A stretch of DNA of 16,758 nucleotides. Source: Planctomycetota bacterium. GTDB taxonomy: Bacteria; Planctomycetota; UBA1135; UBA2386. Location of the stretch: assembly GCA_023433825.1 (NCBI GenBank), contig JAEYTU010000155.1, positions 1 through 16,758 of the forward strand, read 5' to 3'. The stretch's first letter is position 1. The number at the start of each line of letters is the position of its first letter. Under the pieces are notes generated by a model that did no database searches, was not told the origin of the DNA, and saw only the letters and a list, made by a program, of their open reading frames with translations. Both the position numbers and the translations under genes were made by a program. Shown here piece by piece: positions 7,961-16,758 of the stretch.

Positions 7961-8851
7961 TCACGCGACCGCGTTGGCGCCGCCGATGATGTCGAGCAGC
8001 TCCTTCGTGATGCCTTCCTGACGGGCACGGTTGTAGATCCGGCGCAGGTCCTTCCGCATGCGGGAGGCCGCGTCGGTCGCGCCCTTCATCGCCATGCGGC
8101 GCGCGGCGTACTCGGAGGCGAGGGACTGCAACATGGCGTCCCAGATCGCGATCTCGAGGTACTTCGGCACGAGCCGGTTGAAGATCGTGACCGGGTCCGG
8201 TTCGAGCAGGTACTCGACGTCACCCTTCGGCGAACCCTTCGCCGCTTCGCCGACCGGCAGCGTCGTGACCGGCAGGAACGCGTCGAGCCGCGGTTCGAAC
8301 CGCGCGACCGATGCGAAGTGCGTGTAGCACAGGCGGACCTCGTCGACGGTCCCGTCCTCGAACGCCTCCATCAGCGCCTCGCCGACGAGCCGAACCGTGC
8401 GGTAATCGGCCTTGTCGAGCGGCGGATCGACGAAGTAACGCGCGACGTCGTAGCCGCGGCGCGTCAGGTACGAGTAGCCCTTCCGTCCGTAGCAGAAGAT
8501 CTTGAGCTTCCGCTCGGGATGCGCGGCCTTGATCTCGTCCTCGAACTCGTGGAAGCGCGACAGGACGTTGGCGTTGTACGAGCCGCAGAGGCCGCGGTCC
8601 GACGTGATCAGCAGGATGCCGGTCGTCATGACCTTCCGACGGCGGAACAACGGGATGTCCGCATCGGGGCCGACGTGTTCGTCGAGGTGCTCGATCAACG
8701 CGCGGATCTCGCTCGCGAACGGCCGCGACGCCTGCGCCTTGCCCTGCACCTTGCGCAGCTTCATCGACGCGACCATCTCCATGGCCTTCGTCAGCTGCGC
8801 GATCCCGGTCACCGACCGGATCCGGCCGCGGAGTTCCTTGATGTTCGCCAT
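7961..8851 (-). CDS. atpG: ATP synthase F1 subunit gamma
   Basis: A 296-residue protein and the rotor shaft of F1. The N-terminal coiled-coil helix starts MANIKELRGRIRSV and continues TKAMEMVASMKLRK. The central Rossmann-like part contains ITSDRGLCGSYNANV (about 82-96), the usual gamma signature. The C-terminal helix (SEYAARRMAMKGATDAASRM, then ITKELLDIIGGA) packs in the alpha3beta3 core. Length is near the family norm. It starts 41 bases after atpA with no strong Shine-Dalgarno, so some coupling to upstream translation is likely. Confidence 0.96.
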   Translation of the reverse strand: MANIKELRGRIRSVTGIAQLTKAMEMVASMKLRKVQGKAQASRPFASEIRALIEHLDEHVGPDADIPLFRRRKVMTTGILLITSDRGLCGSYNANVLSRFHEFEDEIKAAHPERKLKIFCYGRKGYSYLTRRGYDVARYFVDPPLDKADYRTVRLVGEALMEAFEDGTVDEVRLCYTHFASVARFEPRLDAFLPVTTLPVGEAAKGSPKGDVEYLLEPDPVTIFNRLVPKYLEIAIWDAMLQSLASEYAARRMAMKGATDAASRMRKDLRRIYNRARQEGITKELLDIIGGANAVA

Positions 8852-8892
8852 GCTTCGCTCTCGGGGATCGAGTCCGGATCAGGCCGGGAAGG

Positions 8893-10440
<1,548 letters not shown>

Positions 10441-10503
10441 CGGAGAGTGCCTGTCTGCGAAATGTTCACTTGGGAATCGACGAGCGCCGCGGTCGGGCGT
10501 CCG

Positions 10504-11043
10504 TCACGGCAGCGGAGCTACCAGCATCTTCCATCTGAGTTCGTCGAGCGCCGACGCCACGGAGCCGTCGTACAGCGTGTTGCCGACGCGGACGCGGACG
10601 CCGCCGATCAGGTCGGGCGTGTGTCGCGGAACCAATGTCACGCGCTTGCCGATCTGGCGACCGACCGAAGTGGCCAACGCTTCCAGCGTCGACGCGTCGA
10701 GCGTGTGTGGGGTCTCGACGACCCCTTCGACCTCGTCACGCGCTTCGAGCACGAGTGCGTGGAACGCCTCGTGCAACCCGTCGATCGCCGCCTCACGACG
10801 ACGTTCGAGGAGCACCTGGACCAGATTGCGGACCAGTTCGTGCGCGTCGCGGACGAGTCGTTCGAGCACTTGGCGACGCACACGCGTCGGCGTGTCGGCT
10901 TGCAACGCGAGAACGCGGATCTCGGGGTCACCCACCGCCTGCGCGAGGAACTGCAGGTCGGCGTCGACCGTCGCGACGGCACCCTGCCGGTTCGCGATCT
11001 CGAAGAGAGCGGTGGCGTAACGACGAGCGAGTGCGTTGGCCAT
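10504..11043 (-). CDS. atpH: ATP synthase F1 subunit delta (OSCP)
   Basis: A 179-residue protein with the usual N-terminal helical bundle starting MANALARRYATALFEIA. The conserved C-terminal segment has GKRVTLVPRHTPDLIGGVRV and VGNTLYDGSV. It forms the top of the peripheral stalk, joining the alpha N termini to the b subunit. The start is 48 bases after atpF; no Shine-Dalgarno is evident. Length and both signature ends match the family. Confidence 0.94.
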   Translation of the reverse strand: MANALARRYATALFEIANRQGAVATVDADLQFLAQAVGDPEIRVLALQADTPTRVRRQVLERLVRDAHELVRNLVQVLLERRREAAIDGLHEAFHALVLEARDEVEGVVETPHTLDASTLEALATSVGRQIGKRVTLVPRHTPDLIGGVRVRVGNTLYDGSVASALDELRWKMLVAPLP

Positions 11044-11091
11044 GGGAGCGTGTGTCCGGAGGGGGTCAGTGCAGGGGTGGCGCGCGACCGA

Positions 11092-11652
11092 TCAGTTGCG
11101 CGCGGCTCCAGGCAACGTCTGCAGGAAGTCCTGGACGAGGCGTCGGTGCGCTTCGTCGTCGACGTCCTGCTTCAGCAACCGCGAGGCGGATGCAATCGCG
11201 AGATCGACGGCGAGCTGGCGCATCTCCGCCATCGCCCGACGCTTCTCGGAACGGATCTCCTCCCGCGCCTTCAGCAGCAACTGCTCGGCGTCGGCCCGCG
11301 CCTTGGCCGTGGCCTCCGCGCGGAACCGTTCGACCTGCTCGGTCGCCTCGGTTCGGACGCGGCGCGCCTCGGCCAATGCACCTTCGAGTTGCTGACGACT
11401 CTGCGCCATCTGCTCCTCGGCTTTCTGGCGCGCGACGTCGGCAGCCTGGATCGCGTCCTCGACCTTCCGATCGCGCTCGACGAGCGCGTTCGTGATCGGT
11501 CCGAAGACGAACTTCCACATCGGGAACAGTGCGACCGCGAAGATCACGAGCGTCCAGATCGACGCTCCGGGGACGAACTCGAACGGGTTGAACCCGCCGC
11601 CTTCGGCCACTGGCAGCACCATCGCCGAGCTGTGCGCGCCGACGAGGCTCAT
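11092..11652 (-). CDS. atpF: ATP synthase Fo subunit b
   Basis: A 186-residue protein with one N-terminal membrane segment (about 31-53, ASIWTLVIFAVALFPMWKFV). A long charged, Ala-rich helix follows (about 60-175), as expected for the peripheral stalk. Only one b-type gene is present, so a b2 homodimer is likely rather than b/b'. The ATG at 11652 overlaps the atpE stop as ATGA, a common arrangement for translational coupling; this start gives a normal b-subunit length. Confidence 0.94.
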   Translation of the reverse strand: MSLVGAHSSAMVLPVAEGGGFNPFEFVPGASIWTLVIFAVALFPMWKFVFGPITNALVERDRKVEDAIQAADVARQKAEEQMAQSRQQLEGALAEARRVRTEATEQVERFRAEATAKARADAEQLLLKAREEIRSEKRRAMAEMRQLAVDLAIASASRLLKQDVDDEAHRRLVQDFLQTLPGAARN

Positions 11653-11891
11653 GCGGTCGTCTTCAGGGCCATCAGCAGGCCGACGACGACGCCGAACAGA
11701 GCCGCACCCTCGACGAGCGCCGCCAGCAGCAGCGCATTGCCGCGGATCAACTCGGCGGCCTCCGGCTGGCGGGCGATGCCCTCGTTCGCGGCGGAGCCGA
11801 TCTGGCCGATACCGATACCTGCACCGATGACTGCACCTGCAGCGGCGAGGCCGGCACCGATACCCCAAGAAGCGAGGAACATCGAAAACAT
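11649..11891 (-). CDS. atpE: ATP synthase Fo subunit c
   Basis: An 80-residue hairpin of two membrane helices (about 8-34 and 52-75) joined by the polar loop ARQPEAAE. The ion-binding carboxylate is Glu61 in AALVEGAALF. The Ser/Thr after this Glu that marks Na+-binding c rings is absent, and the aligned helix-1 position carries Ile28, so a proton-coupled ring is inferred. The ATG at 11891 has an excellent AGGAG 6 bases upstream, the best ribosome binding site in the operon, and follows the longest intergenic gap in it (109 bases). Both fit the need for many c subunits per complex. Confidence 0.96.
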   Translation of the reverse strand: MFSMFLASWGIGAGLAAAGAVIGAGIGIGQIGSAANEGIARQPEAAELIRGNALLLAALVEGAALFGVVVGLLMALKTTA

Positions 11892-11897
11892 CGAGAA

Positions 11898-11902
11898 CTC
11901 CT
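11898..11902 (-). promoter_or_regulatory. Strong Shine-Dalgarno AGGAG of atpE
   Basis: AGGAG sits 6 bases before ATG 11891. It fixes this start over the in-frame ATG at 11882. No other gene in the operon has a match as good. Confidence 0.7.
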
Positions 11903-12000
11903 GTCTGACTGCGTGTTGTTGAGAAGACGTTCGAGCAAAGGCAACGCGCGCGATCCGTCGGGATTGCGGTCCGCGTCGCGGAGCGAGAGGGACGTGTCGA

Positions 12001-12999
12001 TCAGTGCGCCGGATGCATCGACTGCTGGACGAAGATGATGCTGAGGTAGGTGAAGATGTACGCCTGCAGCAGCACGATGAACGACTCGAGGATCGTGATG
12101 AACACGGCGAGGCCGAAGCCCGGCAGTGCCGTCGCCCACGAAACGACTCCCATTCCCGTCAGCTTGGCGAACAGGAAGATCATTCCGAGGAACGAATAGA
12201 GGACGAGGTGTCCGGCGAGCATCGTCGCGAAGAGTCGAATCGTCAGTGCGAACGGTTTGACGAACAGTCCGACGAGCTCGACGACGGCCATCAACGGGAT
12301 CAACGCGACCGGCAATCCCGACGGCAGCAGGTGGACCCAGAAGGCAACCGGTCCCTGCGTGATCATTCCGCCGACGATCATCATCGCGAGCGTCACGAGC
12401 GCGAGCGCGCCGGTCACGAAGACGGTCGCCGTCGCCGTCGTCCCGCCCGGAACCAAGCCGAGCAGGTTCATGAACGCGATGAAGAAGAACAGGTAGACGA
12501 AGTACGGCGCGAACTTCGCCCCGTCCTCCTTCCCCATGACCTTGAACACCATCTCGTCGCGGATCCACAGCGCCCAACCGCGGAACACGCGGACGATCCA
12601 TGGATTCGACCGCTTGCCGAAGCTGCCGAGCACTGGCACGAACGCGAGCAGGATCGCGACCAGCGCGAACAGCTGCCAGAGGTTGACGTTGTAGAACTTG
12701 ACGGCGTTGTTGATCGACGCGTCGGGGGAGATCGTCGGCGCGAAGACGACGTGCGGAACGAGATGGCCGAACAGGTCGAGGAAGAAGTCGCCGTTGTCCA
12801 TCGACATCGTCGACTTCTGCGGCGCGATCTGCGTCTGTGCGTCCTGCGCCGCAGGAACGGTCGCCTGCGGATCGCCCTGCGCGACGACGTCGGCCGTCGG
12901 TGTGAACACGCAGCAGACGACGACCAGCAGCGCTGCCAACGCGCGCGACAAGGCCGCTCGGAGATTCGTCGCCCGTGGGTTTCGCATCCGCAACTTCAT
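12001..12999 (-). CDS. atpB: ATP synthase Fo subunit a, with N-terminal signal-like extension
   Basis: A 332-residue polytopic membrane protein forming the two proton half-channels beside the c ring. The essential Arg255 is in ALTIRLFATMLAGH. His264 and Glu305 (ESFIVLLQAYIFTYL) show the His/Glu arrangement common outside E. coli, where the two residues are swapped. The MNLLGLVPG segment (about 177-185) is also typical. Before the core there is an extra N-terminal hydrophobic stretch (about 18-35) followed by a Gln/Ala-rich segment, which looks like a cleavable signal peptide. The protein is therefore longer than the roughly 240-270 residues usual for a. It starts 13 bases after the atpI-like stop. 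Confidence 0.95.
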   Translation of the reverse strand: MKLRMRNPRATNLRAALSRALAALLVVVCCVFTPTADVVAQGDPQATVPAAQDAQTQIAPQKSTMSMDNGDFFLDLFGHLVPHVVFAPTISPDASINNAVKFYNVNLWQLFALVAILLAFVPVLGSFGKRSNPWIVRVFRGWALWIRDEMVFKVMGKEDGAKFAPYFVYLFFFIAFMNLLGLVPGGTTATATVFVTGALALVTLAMMIVGGMITQGPVAFWVHLLPSGLPVALIPLMAVVELVGLFVKPFALTIRLFATMLAGHLVLYSFLGMIFLFAKLTGMGVVSWATALPGFGLAVFITILESFIVLLQAYIFTYLSIIFVQQSMHPAH

Positions 13000-13012
13000 C
13001 CGTTTCGTTCGT

Positions 13013-13606
13013 TCACCGGTGGACGGCTGTTGGATCCGCGGTCTCCGGCCGCCGCAGCCCGCGCGCGCGCAGCAGCGACTGCAGACCGAGGATCGCGACG
13101 ACTTGGAAGGCCATCGCGTTCGCCGCGAACGCGACCCCGAACGCTGCCAGCGCCGCGAATTTCACGTCGGCCAACGACATCGCGATCAATGCGACGCCGA
13201 TCGCGAGCCACTGACCGACGAAGCTCCCGAACAGGGCGATCTGGAAGCGTTGCGCTCCGTGCGGTCCCGGCATCGGGTGCAGCACTGCACGCACTTGCAG
13301 CAGCAGCGCGAGCTTGCCGACCAACACGGCGAACACCGCACCGAACGCGACCGGCAGCACGAGATCGTGCGTGACGACGCCGAGCGGCATCGATGCGGCG
13401 GTCAACGCGGTCACGGCGAGGACACCACGCGTGGCCAGCGACGCGAAGATGGCGGCGGTCGGCTGCGCGGACGTTGGCTTCGCTGCCGTTGGCTGCGCGG
13501 ACGTTGGCTGCGCTGGCGGTGCGATCCGCGCGTCGGACGCGACCGGGGCAGACCGAGGCACAGCGGGTGCGGCGTGCGACGTTCGTGCGCTCGGTTCGGC
13601 GGTCAT
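13013..13606 (-). CDS. AtpI-like ATP synthase accessory membrane protein
   Basis: A 197-residue protein with a Pro/Ala-rich N-terminal tail (1-52) and four predicted membrane segments (about 60-80, 83-105, 123-145 and 148-172). Position just before atpB and the four-helix layout match AtpI, thought to help c-ring assembly or ion supply. Sequence identity to a named family is weak by eye, so the call rests mainly on place and topology. The ATG at 13606 shares its A with the TGA of the upstream gene (TGATG), indicating coupled translation. The tail contains the decapeptide PTSAQPTAA(K/I) twice. Confidence 0.7.
   Translation of the reverse strand: MTAEPSARTSHAAPAVPRSAPVASDARIAPPAQPTSAQPTAAKPTSAQPTAAIFASLATRGVLAVTALTAASMPLGVVTHDLVLPVAFGAVFAVLVGKLALLLQVRAVLHPMPGPHGAQRFQIALFGSFVGQWLAIGVALIAMSLADVKFAALAAFGVAFAANAMAFQVVAILGLQSLLRARGLRRPETADPTAVHR
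13458..13517. repeat. Two 30-bp tandem repeats inside the atpI-like gene
   Basis: 13458-13487 and 13488-13517 are near-identical 30-base units, each itself two related 15-base halves. They encode the repeated PTSAQPTAA linker upstream of the first membrane segment. This looks like a small coding minisatellite that lengthened a disordered tail. Confidence 0.7.
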
Positions 13607-14088
13607 CAGGTCGAGGGAGGTGGTGGATCTTGGTCGCGTCCGCTGTCGGACGCATGCGGCGAATCGGTCTTCGGTCTGGTGTCTGTGTCGCGCGAGGCAT
13701 CCCCCGCACCGTCGACGTGGGTCGTCCCGGCGCCCCGCACGAACGGCGGTGGTCGCGAGCGACGACGCCACGGCAACTGCTCCGGAGCGAGGACCGACAC
13801 GAGATGCAGCATCCCGCCGGCCACGCCGACGAGCGTTGCCACGAGCGTCGCGATCGGACTCGATCCGAGCTTGCCGTCGAGCCAGATCCCGCCGAGCGCG
13901 AACAGCGCGATCGTCACGGCCATCGTCAGTCCGGCACCGAGCGCGTTCGTTGCGCGATCTGCAGGGATCGGCGACGAGCGATCGTGGGTTTCCGGCGATG
14001 GTGCGGACGACGACGCGGGGTCCGGGTCGACGCGTTCTCTGGAATGGGGATCGTCGGTTGGGGCGGACAAAGAGCACCGGACGGACAA
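13606..14088 (-). CDS. AtpZ-like protein, first gene of the ATP synthase operon
   Basis: A 160-residue protein with two membrane segments (about 49-70 and 79-100) joined by GGIWLDGKLGSSPIAT, the two-helix pattern of the AtpZ family. AtpZ proteins lead many atp operons and have been linked to ion supply or assembly of the enzyme. The N-terminal 45 residues and C-terminal 60 residues are Pro-, Ser- and Asp-rich and probably disordered, making the protein longer than the roughly 80-100 residues usual for the family. A TTG at 14088 is taken as start: an in-frame stop lies at 14098-14100, and no ATG or GTG precedes the first helix. A TTG at 14070 is a possible alternative. Neither has a clear Shine-Dalgarno. 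Confidence 0.75.
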   Translation of the reverse strand: MSVRCSLSAPTDDPHSRERVDPDPASSSAPSPETHDRSSPIPADRATNALGAGLTMAVTIALFALGGIWLDGKLGSSPIATLVATLVGVAGGMLHLVSVLAPEQLPWRRRSRPPPFVRGAGTTHVDGAGDASRDTDTRPKTDSPHASDSGRDQDPPPPST

Positions 14089-14109
14089 GGACGCCGATCA
14101 GGGCGCGGG

Positions 14110-14137
14110 ACTATAGGGACGACCGAAGTCGGTTCAA
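14110..14137 (-). promoter_or_regulatory. Sigma70-type promoter of the ATP synthase operon
   Basis: On the minus strand TTGAAC (14132-14137) and TATAGT (14110-14115) are 16 bases apart, matching the -35 and -10 consensus at 4/6 and 5/6. Transcription would start near 14103, leaving a leader of about 15 bases before TTG 14088. Small inverted repeats lie within it: CGGTT-C-AACCG at 14130-14140 over the -35, and ACCGA-AG-TCGGT at 14122-14133 in the spacer. Confidence 0.6.
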
Positions 14138-14221
14138 CCGCGACCGAGACCGGATGTCGGTCCGCGATTCGACTTCGAATGCGTGTCCACCTCGGCGCTT
14201 TGCGGGCCACTGCCGCGCGCC

Positions 14222-15286
14222 ATGAACATGCACCACCCACCGTCCATTCGTTTCGCGCATCTCTGCGCATTGCTGTTGAGTTCTGTGGCTGCGGCCCAGG
14301 TCAGCCCGTCGGATCGCGCCGGCCTCGAGGGCAACGCGCAGACGATCTATCCACTCGGCCGCGCTCGCGCGCGGGTCATGACGCTGCACGCCGACGTCCC
14401 TGCCGGGACCTACGCCGGGCATGCGTATCGACGCGAGGCCGTCGATGCGCGGCAGCGGCTCGAGGGCTGGCGGACGACGCTCCAGGTCACGGCGTCGAAC
14501 GGGGGTCGTTCGCCCGCGTCGCCGCGGACGACGTTCCTCGACAACCACGGACCGACGATCACGACGTTGCTTTCGGCGACCGAGATCTCGTTCCCGACCA
14601 CCGAGCGACCGGCGATCGACCCGGCGCCGCAGTTCGAGTTCCGGATCCCGTACGGCCAACCCCTCGCGGCCGCCGGGACGACGCTGTGCCTCGACGTCCA
14701 GGTTCTCGGCAATCGCACGTCGAGCGGCAACGACCGCAACTTCACGCCGTACCTCGACGCCCACGAGTGGTTCACCGACGGTCGCGCCGTGCAGCCGTCG
14801 TTCGGGTACGGCGGCGGATGTGGCGGGTCGAACCCGTCGCTCGCGTTGACGCTGATCCATCGCGGGGCATCCGTCGACCTGGACCTCGATCAGCGCGGCG
14901 GCGTGCCGACGAACAGCGCCGGTGACGCATTCACGTTGCTCGCGTTCGGCTTCGCGCCGGCGGATCTCGCGTTCCCCGGATCGACGTGTCGACTGCGAAC
15001 GACGACCGACGTCGCGCTGCTGCTGCCGGGCGCGAACAGCGCGACCGGTGGCTGGAGCGGACGCGTCGGCTCGGCGCCGCCGCCGTTCGCCGGCCTCGTC
15101 ACGTTTGCGCAGGCGCTGTCCGTGCAACCGGCGACCGGAACGCTCGCGTTCACCGATGGCGTCCGGCTGACCGTGCCGCCGCAGGCACCGACGGTCGTCC
15201 CGACGGTCCGCATCGCGAACGGCACCGATCCGGATGCAACGACCGGAACGGTGGCCTCGGCGATCCCGGTCACACAGTTCTTCTGA
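14222..15286 (+). CDS. Secreted protein of unknown function with FGxGC-type C-terminal domain
   Basis: I do not recognise the full protein. The ATG at 14222 gives a 354-residue product with a signal peptide (1-26, core LCALLLSSVAAAQ). An in-frame GTG at 14183 would put 13 residues before it and is less likely. Residues about 35-165 form a beta-rich region. Residues about 194-318 match the C-terminal domain of the protein at 3-2360: FGYGGGC aligns with FGIGCPG, and TFAQA plus ALAFTDGVRLTV-like strands align with YFQWA and ALTDGLRVRV. Two Cys (200, 256) match the Cys pair in the other copy and may form a disulfide. A tail of about 36 residues follows. It is probably exported. It is divergent from the atp operon, and a CTATAG near 14111 might serve both directions, but no clear plus-strand -35 is visible. 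Confidence 0.8.
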   Translation: MNMHHPPSIRFAHLCALLLSSVAAAQVSPSDRAGLEGNAQTIYPLGRARARVMTLHADVPAGTYAGHAYRREAVDARQRLEGWRTTLQVTASNGGRSPASPRTTFLDNHGPTITTLLSATEISFPTTERPAIDPAPQFEFRIPYGQPLAAAGTTLCLDVQVLGNRTSSGNDRNFTPYLDAHEWFTDGRAVQPSFGYGGGCGGSNPSLALTLIHRGASVDLDLDQRGGVPTNSAGDAFTLLAFGFAPADLAFPGSTCRLRTTTDVALLLPGANSATGGWSGRVGSAPPPFAGLVTFAQALSVQPATGTLAFTDGVRLTVPPQAPTVVPTVRIANGTDPDATTGTVASAIPVTQFF

Positions 15287-15364
15287 GGTCGCGGCACAGA
15301 GCGACACCGTCGACGCGCGACGCGGTCGGTATGCTGCTCGCCTTTCGTTCGCCGAGACCCCCGC

Positions 15365-16758
15365 GTGACCCACGACCCCGCCGCACTGACCCCGTCCGTC
15401 ATCCAGCAGAAACTCGACGAGTACGTCGTCGGGCAGTCCAAGGCGAAGCGCGCCGTCGCCGTTGCGTTGCGCAACCGGTGGCGGCGTCGCCAGCTGCCGG
15501 CGGACCTCGCCGCAGACGTCTATCCGAAGAACATCCTGCTGATCGGCCCGACCGGGGTCGGCAAGACGGAGATCGCGCGGCGGTTGGCGTCGCTGGCACG
15601 CGCGCCGTTCGTCAAGGTCGAGGCGACGAAGTACAGCGAGGTCGGCTACCAAGGTCGCGACGTCGAGTCGATGGTCCGCGACCTCGTCGAGGCGTCGGTC
15701 GCGCTGGTCCGCGCCGAACATGCCGAGCACGTCCGCAGCAAGGCGCGCGTCGCGGCCGAAGAACGCATCCTCGCGACGCTGATCGCGAACGAAGGGCTCG
15801 ATCCGCGCCTCGACGACCCCCGCGGCTACCAGCTCGAAGGCGACCTCTGGCGTCCGAGCGCGGCGTCGAATCCGGCCGTGCCGATGACGACGACCGAGCA
15901 GAGTTCGGTCGACGCGCGCATTCGCGAACGTCGCGCCGCGCGCGAGGCGCTGGCGAACGACCTCGGCGCCGGCCGGATCGAGGATCGCCGCGTCGAGATC
16001 GAACTGCTCGACACATCGGTTCCGACGCTGAACATCATGGGTCCGCAGGGGCAGGACGCGATGGGCATCGATGCGCGCGCGCTGCAGGAGATCTGGGGTC
16101 GCAACACGCGGAAGACGAAGGTGCGCAAGCTGACCGTCGCCGAAGCCCGCACGCTGCTCGAGAACGAAGAGGCCGACAAGCTGATCGATCAGGACGCGAT
16201 CCAGCGCGAAGCGCTGGAGCGCGCCGAGAACGACGGGATCATCTTCATCGACGAGATCGACAAGATCGTCGGCGGCGGGTCGACGGATGGCCCCGACGTT
16301 TCGCGCGAGGGCGTGCAGCGCGACCTGCTGTCGGTCGTCGAGGGCTGCGCCGTCTACACGCGCTACGGCCACGTGCGCACCGACCACGTGCTGTTCCTGG
16401 CCGCCGGCGCGTTCCACTTCCACAAGCCGAGCGACCTGATCCCGGAGCTGCAGGGCCGCTTCCCGGTGCGCGTCGCGCTGCAGTCGCTGACCGAGGCCGA
16501 CTTCGTCCGCATCCTGGCCGAGCCGAAGAACGCGCTCGTGCGCCAGTACGAGGCGCTGTTCCGGACCGAGGGCGTCGAGCTGTCGTTCGCCAGGGACGGG
16601 CTCGAACGGCTCGCGGCGCTGGCGTTCCGCGCCAACAAGACCACGCAGGACATCGGCGCCCGCCGCTTGATGACGATCCTCGAGAAGTGCCTCGAGGACC
16701 TGTCGTTCGACGCCAGCGAACGCCGCGGCCAGAAGGTCGTCGTCGACCGGGCGCTGGT
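15365..16758 (+). CDS. hslU: HslU, ATPase subunit of the HslUV protease (3' partial)
   Basis: The frame from GTG 15365 stays open to the window end (464 residues). It lines up with HslU from the N-terminal segment (TPSVIQQKLDEYVVGQ) to the C-terminal IGARRL and LSFDAS segments, so only about 20 residues are missing. HslU is an AAA+ unfoldase that feeds substrates to the HslV peptidase. Walker A is GPTGVGKT at 61-68, Walker B is IIFIDEIDK at 292-300, and the sensor-2 arginine is in GARRL (431-435). The I domain lies between about 110 and 245. The pore loop reads GYQG (94-97) instead of the usual GYVG; the Tyr is kept. No hslV lies upstream in the window, although hslV often precedes hslU. The start has only a weak upstream GAG; no in-frame start lies closely upstream. 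Confidence 0.95.
   Translation, partial: MTHDPAALTPSVIQQKLDEYVVGQSKAKRAVAVALRNRWRRRQLPADLAADVYPKNILLIGPTGVGKTEIARRLASLARAPFVKVEATKYSEVGYQGRDVESMVRDLVEASVALVRAEHAEHVRSKARVAAEERILATLIANEGLDPRLDDPRGYQLEGDLWRPSAASNPAVPMTTTEQSSVDARIRERRAAREALANDLGAGRIEDRRVEIELLDTSVPTLNIMGPQGQDAMGIDARALQEIWGRNTRKTKVRKLTVAEARTLLENEEADKLIDQDAIQREALERAENDGIIFIDEIDKIVGGGSTDGPDVSREGVQRDLLSVVEGCAVYTRYGHVRTDHVLFLAAGAFHFHKPSDLIPELQGRFPVRVALQSLTEADFVRILAEPKNALVRQYEALFRTEGVELSFARDGLERLAALAFRANKTTQDIGARRLMTILEKCLEDLSFDASERRGQKVVVDRAL

Noticed and set aside
11649..11891. Possible Na+-binding c subunit because of Gln30 in helix 1
   Set aside because: Counting back from the ARQPE loop, Gln30 is two positions off the Na+ ligand Gln, and the Glu61 is followed by Gly-Ala rather than Ser-Thr; a proton ring is the better reading.
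15303..15328. Imperfect hairpin between the secreted protein gene and hslU
   Set aside because: The stem has an internal 2x2 mismatch and only 5 plus 3 pairs, which is within chance for this base composition.
14111..16423. Long minus-strand open frame (770 codons) opposite the secreted protein and hslU
   Set aside because: It is antisense to hslU, whose motifs are unmistakable; the translation is Arg/Asp-rich with no recognisable domain.

Overview
The window is about 16.8 kb of very GC-rich DNA with tightly packed genes and strong G/C bias at third codon positions. It suggests a GC-rich Gram-negative-type bacterium. I lean to the Planctomycetota, because two secreted proteins share a C-terminal domain of the FGxGC type that I associate with planctomycete exported proteins. 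That assignment is inference; no rRNA or tRNA gene is present to settle it.

Left part (1-4575), plus strand: the 3' part of a large exported protein (beta-helix, then a seven-motif FG-GAP/VCBS beta-propeller, then the shared C-terminal domain), followed by a complete secreted subtilisin-like protease of the bacillopeptidase F type. Convergent to these is a secreted protein with three FKBP-type domains, the middle one degenerate (4576-5772, minus).

Centre (5948-14088), minus strand: a complete F1Fo ATP synthase operon in the order atpZ-like, atpI-like, atpB (a), atpE (c), atpF (b), atpH (delta), atpA (alpha), atpG (gamma), atpD (beta), atpC (epsilon). Spacing is short and two start/stop overlaps suggest translational coupling. 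A promoter-like TTGAAC-N16-TATAGT lies just upstream of the first gene, and a GC-rich hairpin follows the last.

Right part (14222-16758), plus strand: a secreted protein of unknown function with the same C-terminal domain as the first gene, then hslU, the ATPase of the HslUV protease, which runs off the window end about 20 residues short of its expected C terminus.

The core genes are housekeeping (ATP synthesis, proteolysis); the others are exported proteins or envelope folding factors. I see no mobile element, CRISPR array, RNA gene or phage region, and no clear undescribed multi-gene system. The best leads are the shared C-terminal domain, the unusual HslU pore loop (GYQG), the degenerate middle FKBP domain, and GC-rich hairpins placed right after stop codons without U tracts. 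No stretch longer than 300 bases lacks a gene.
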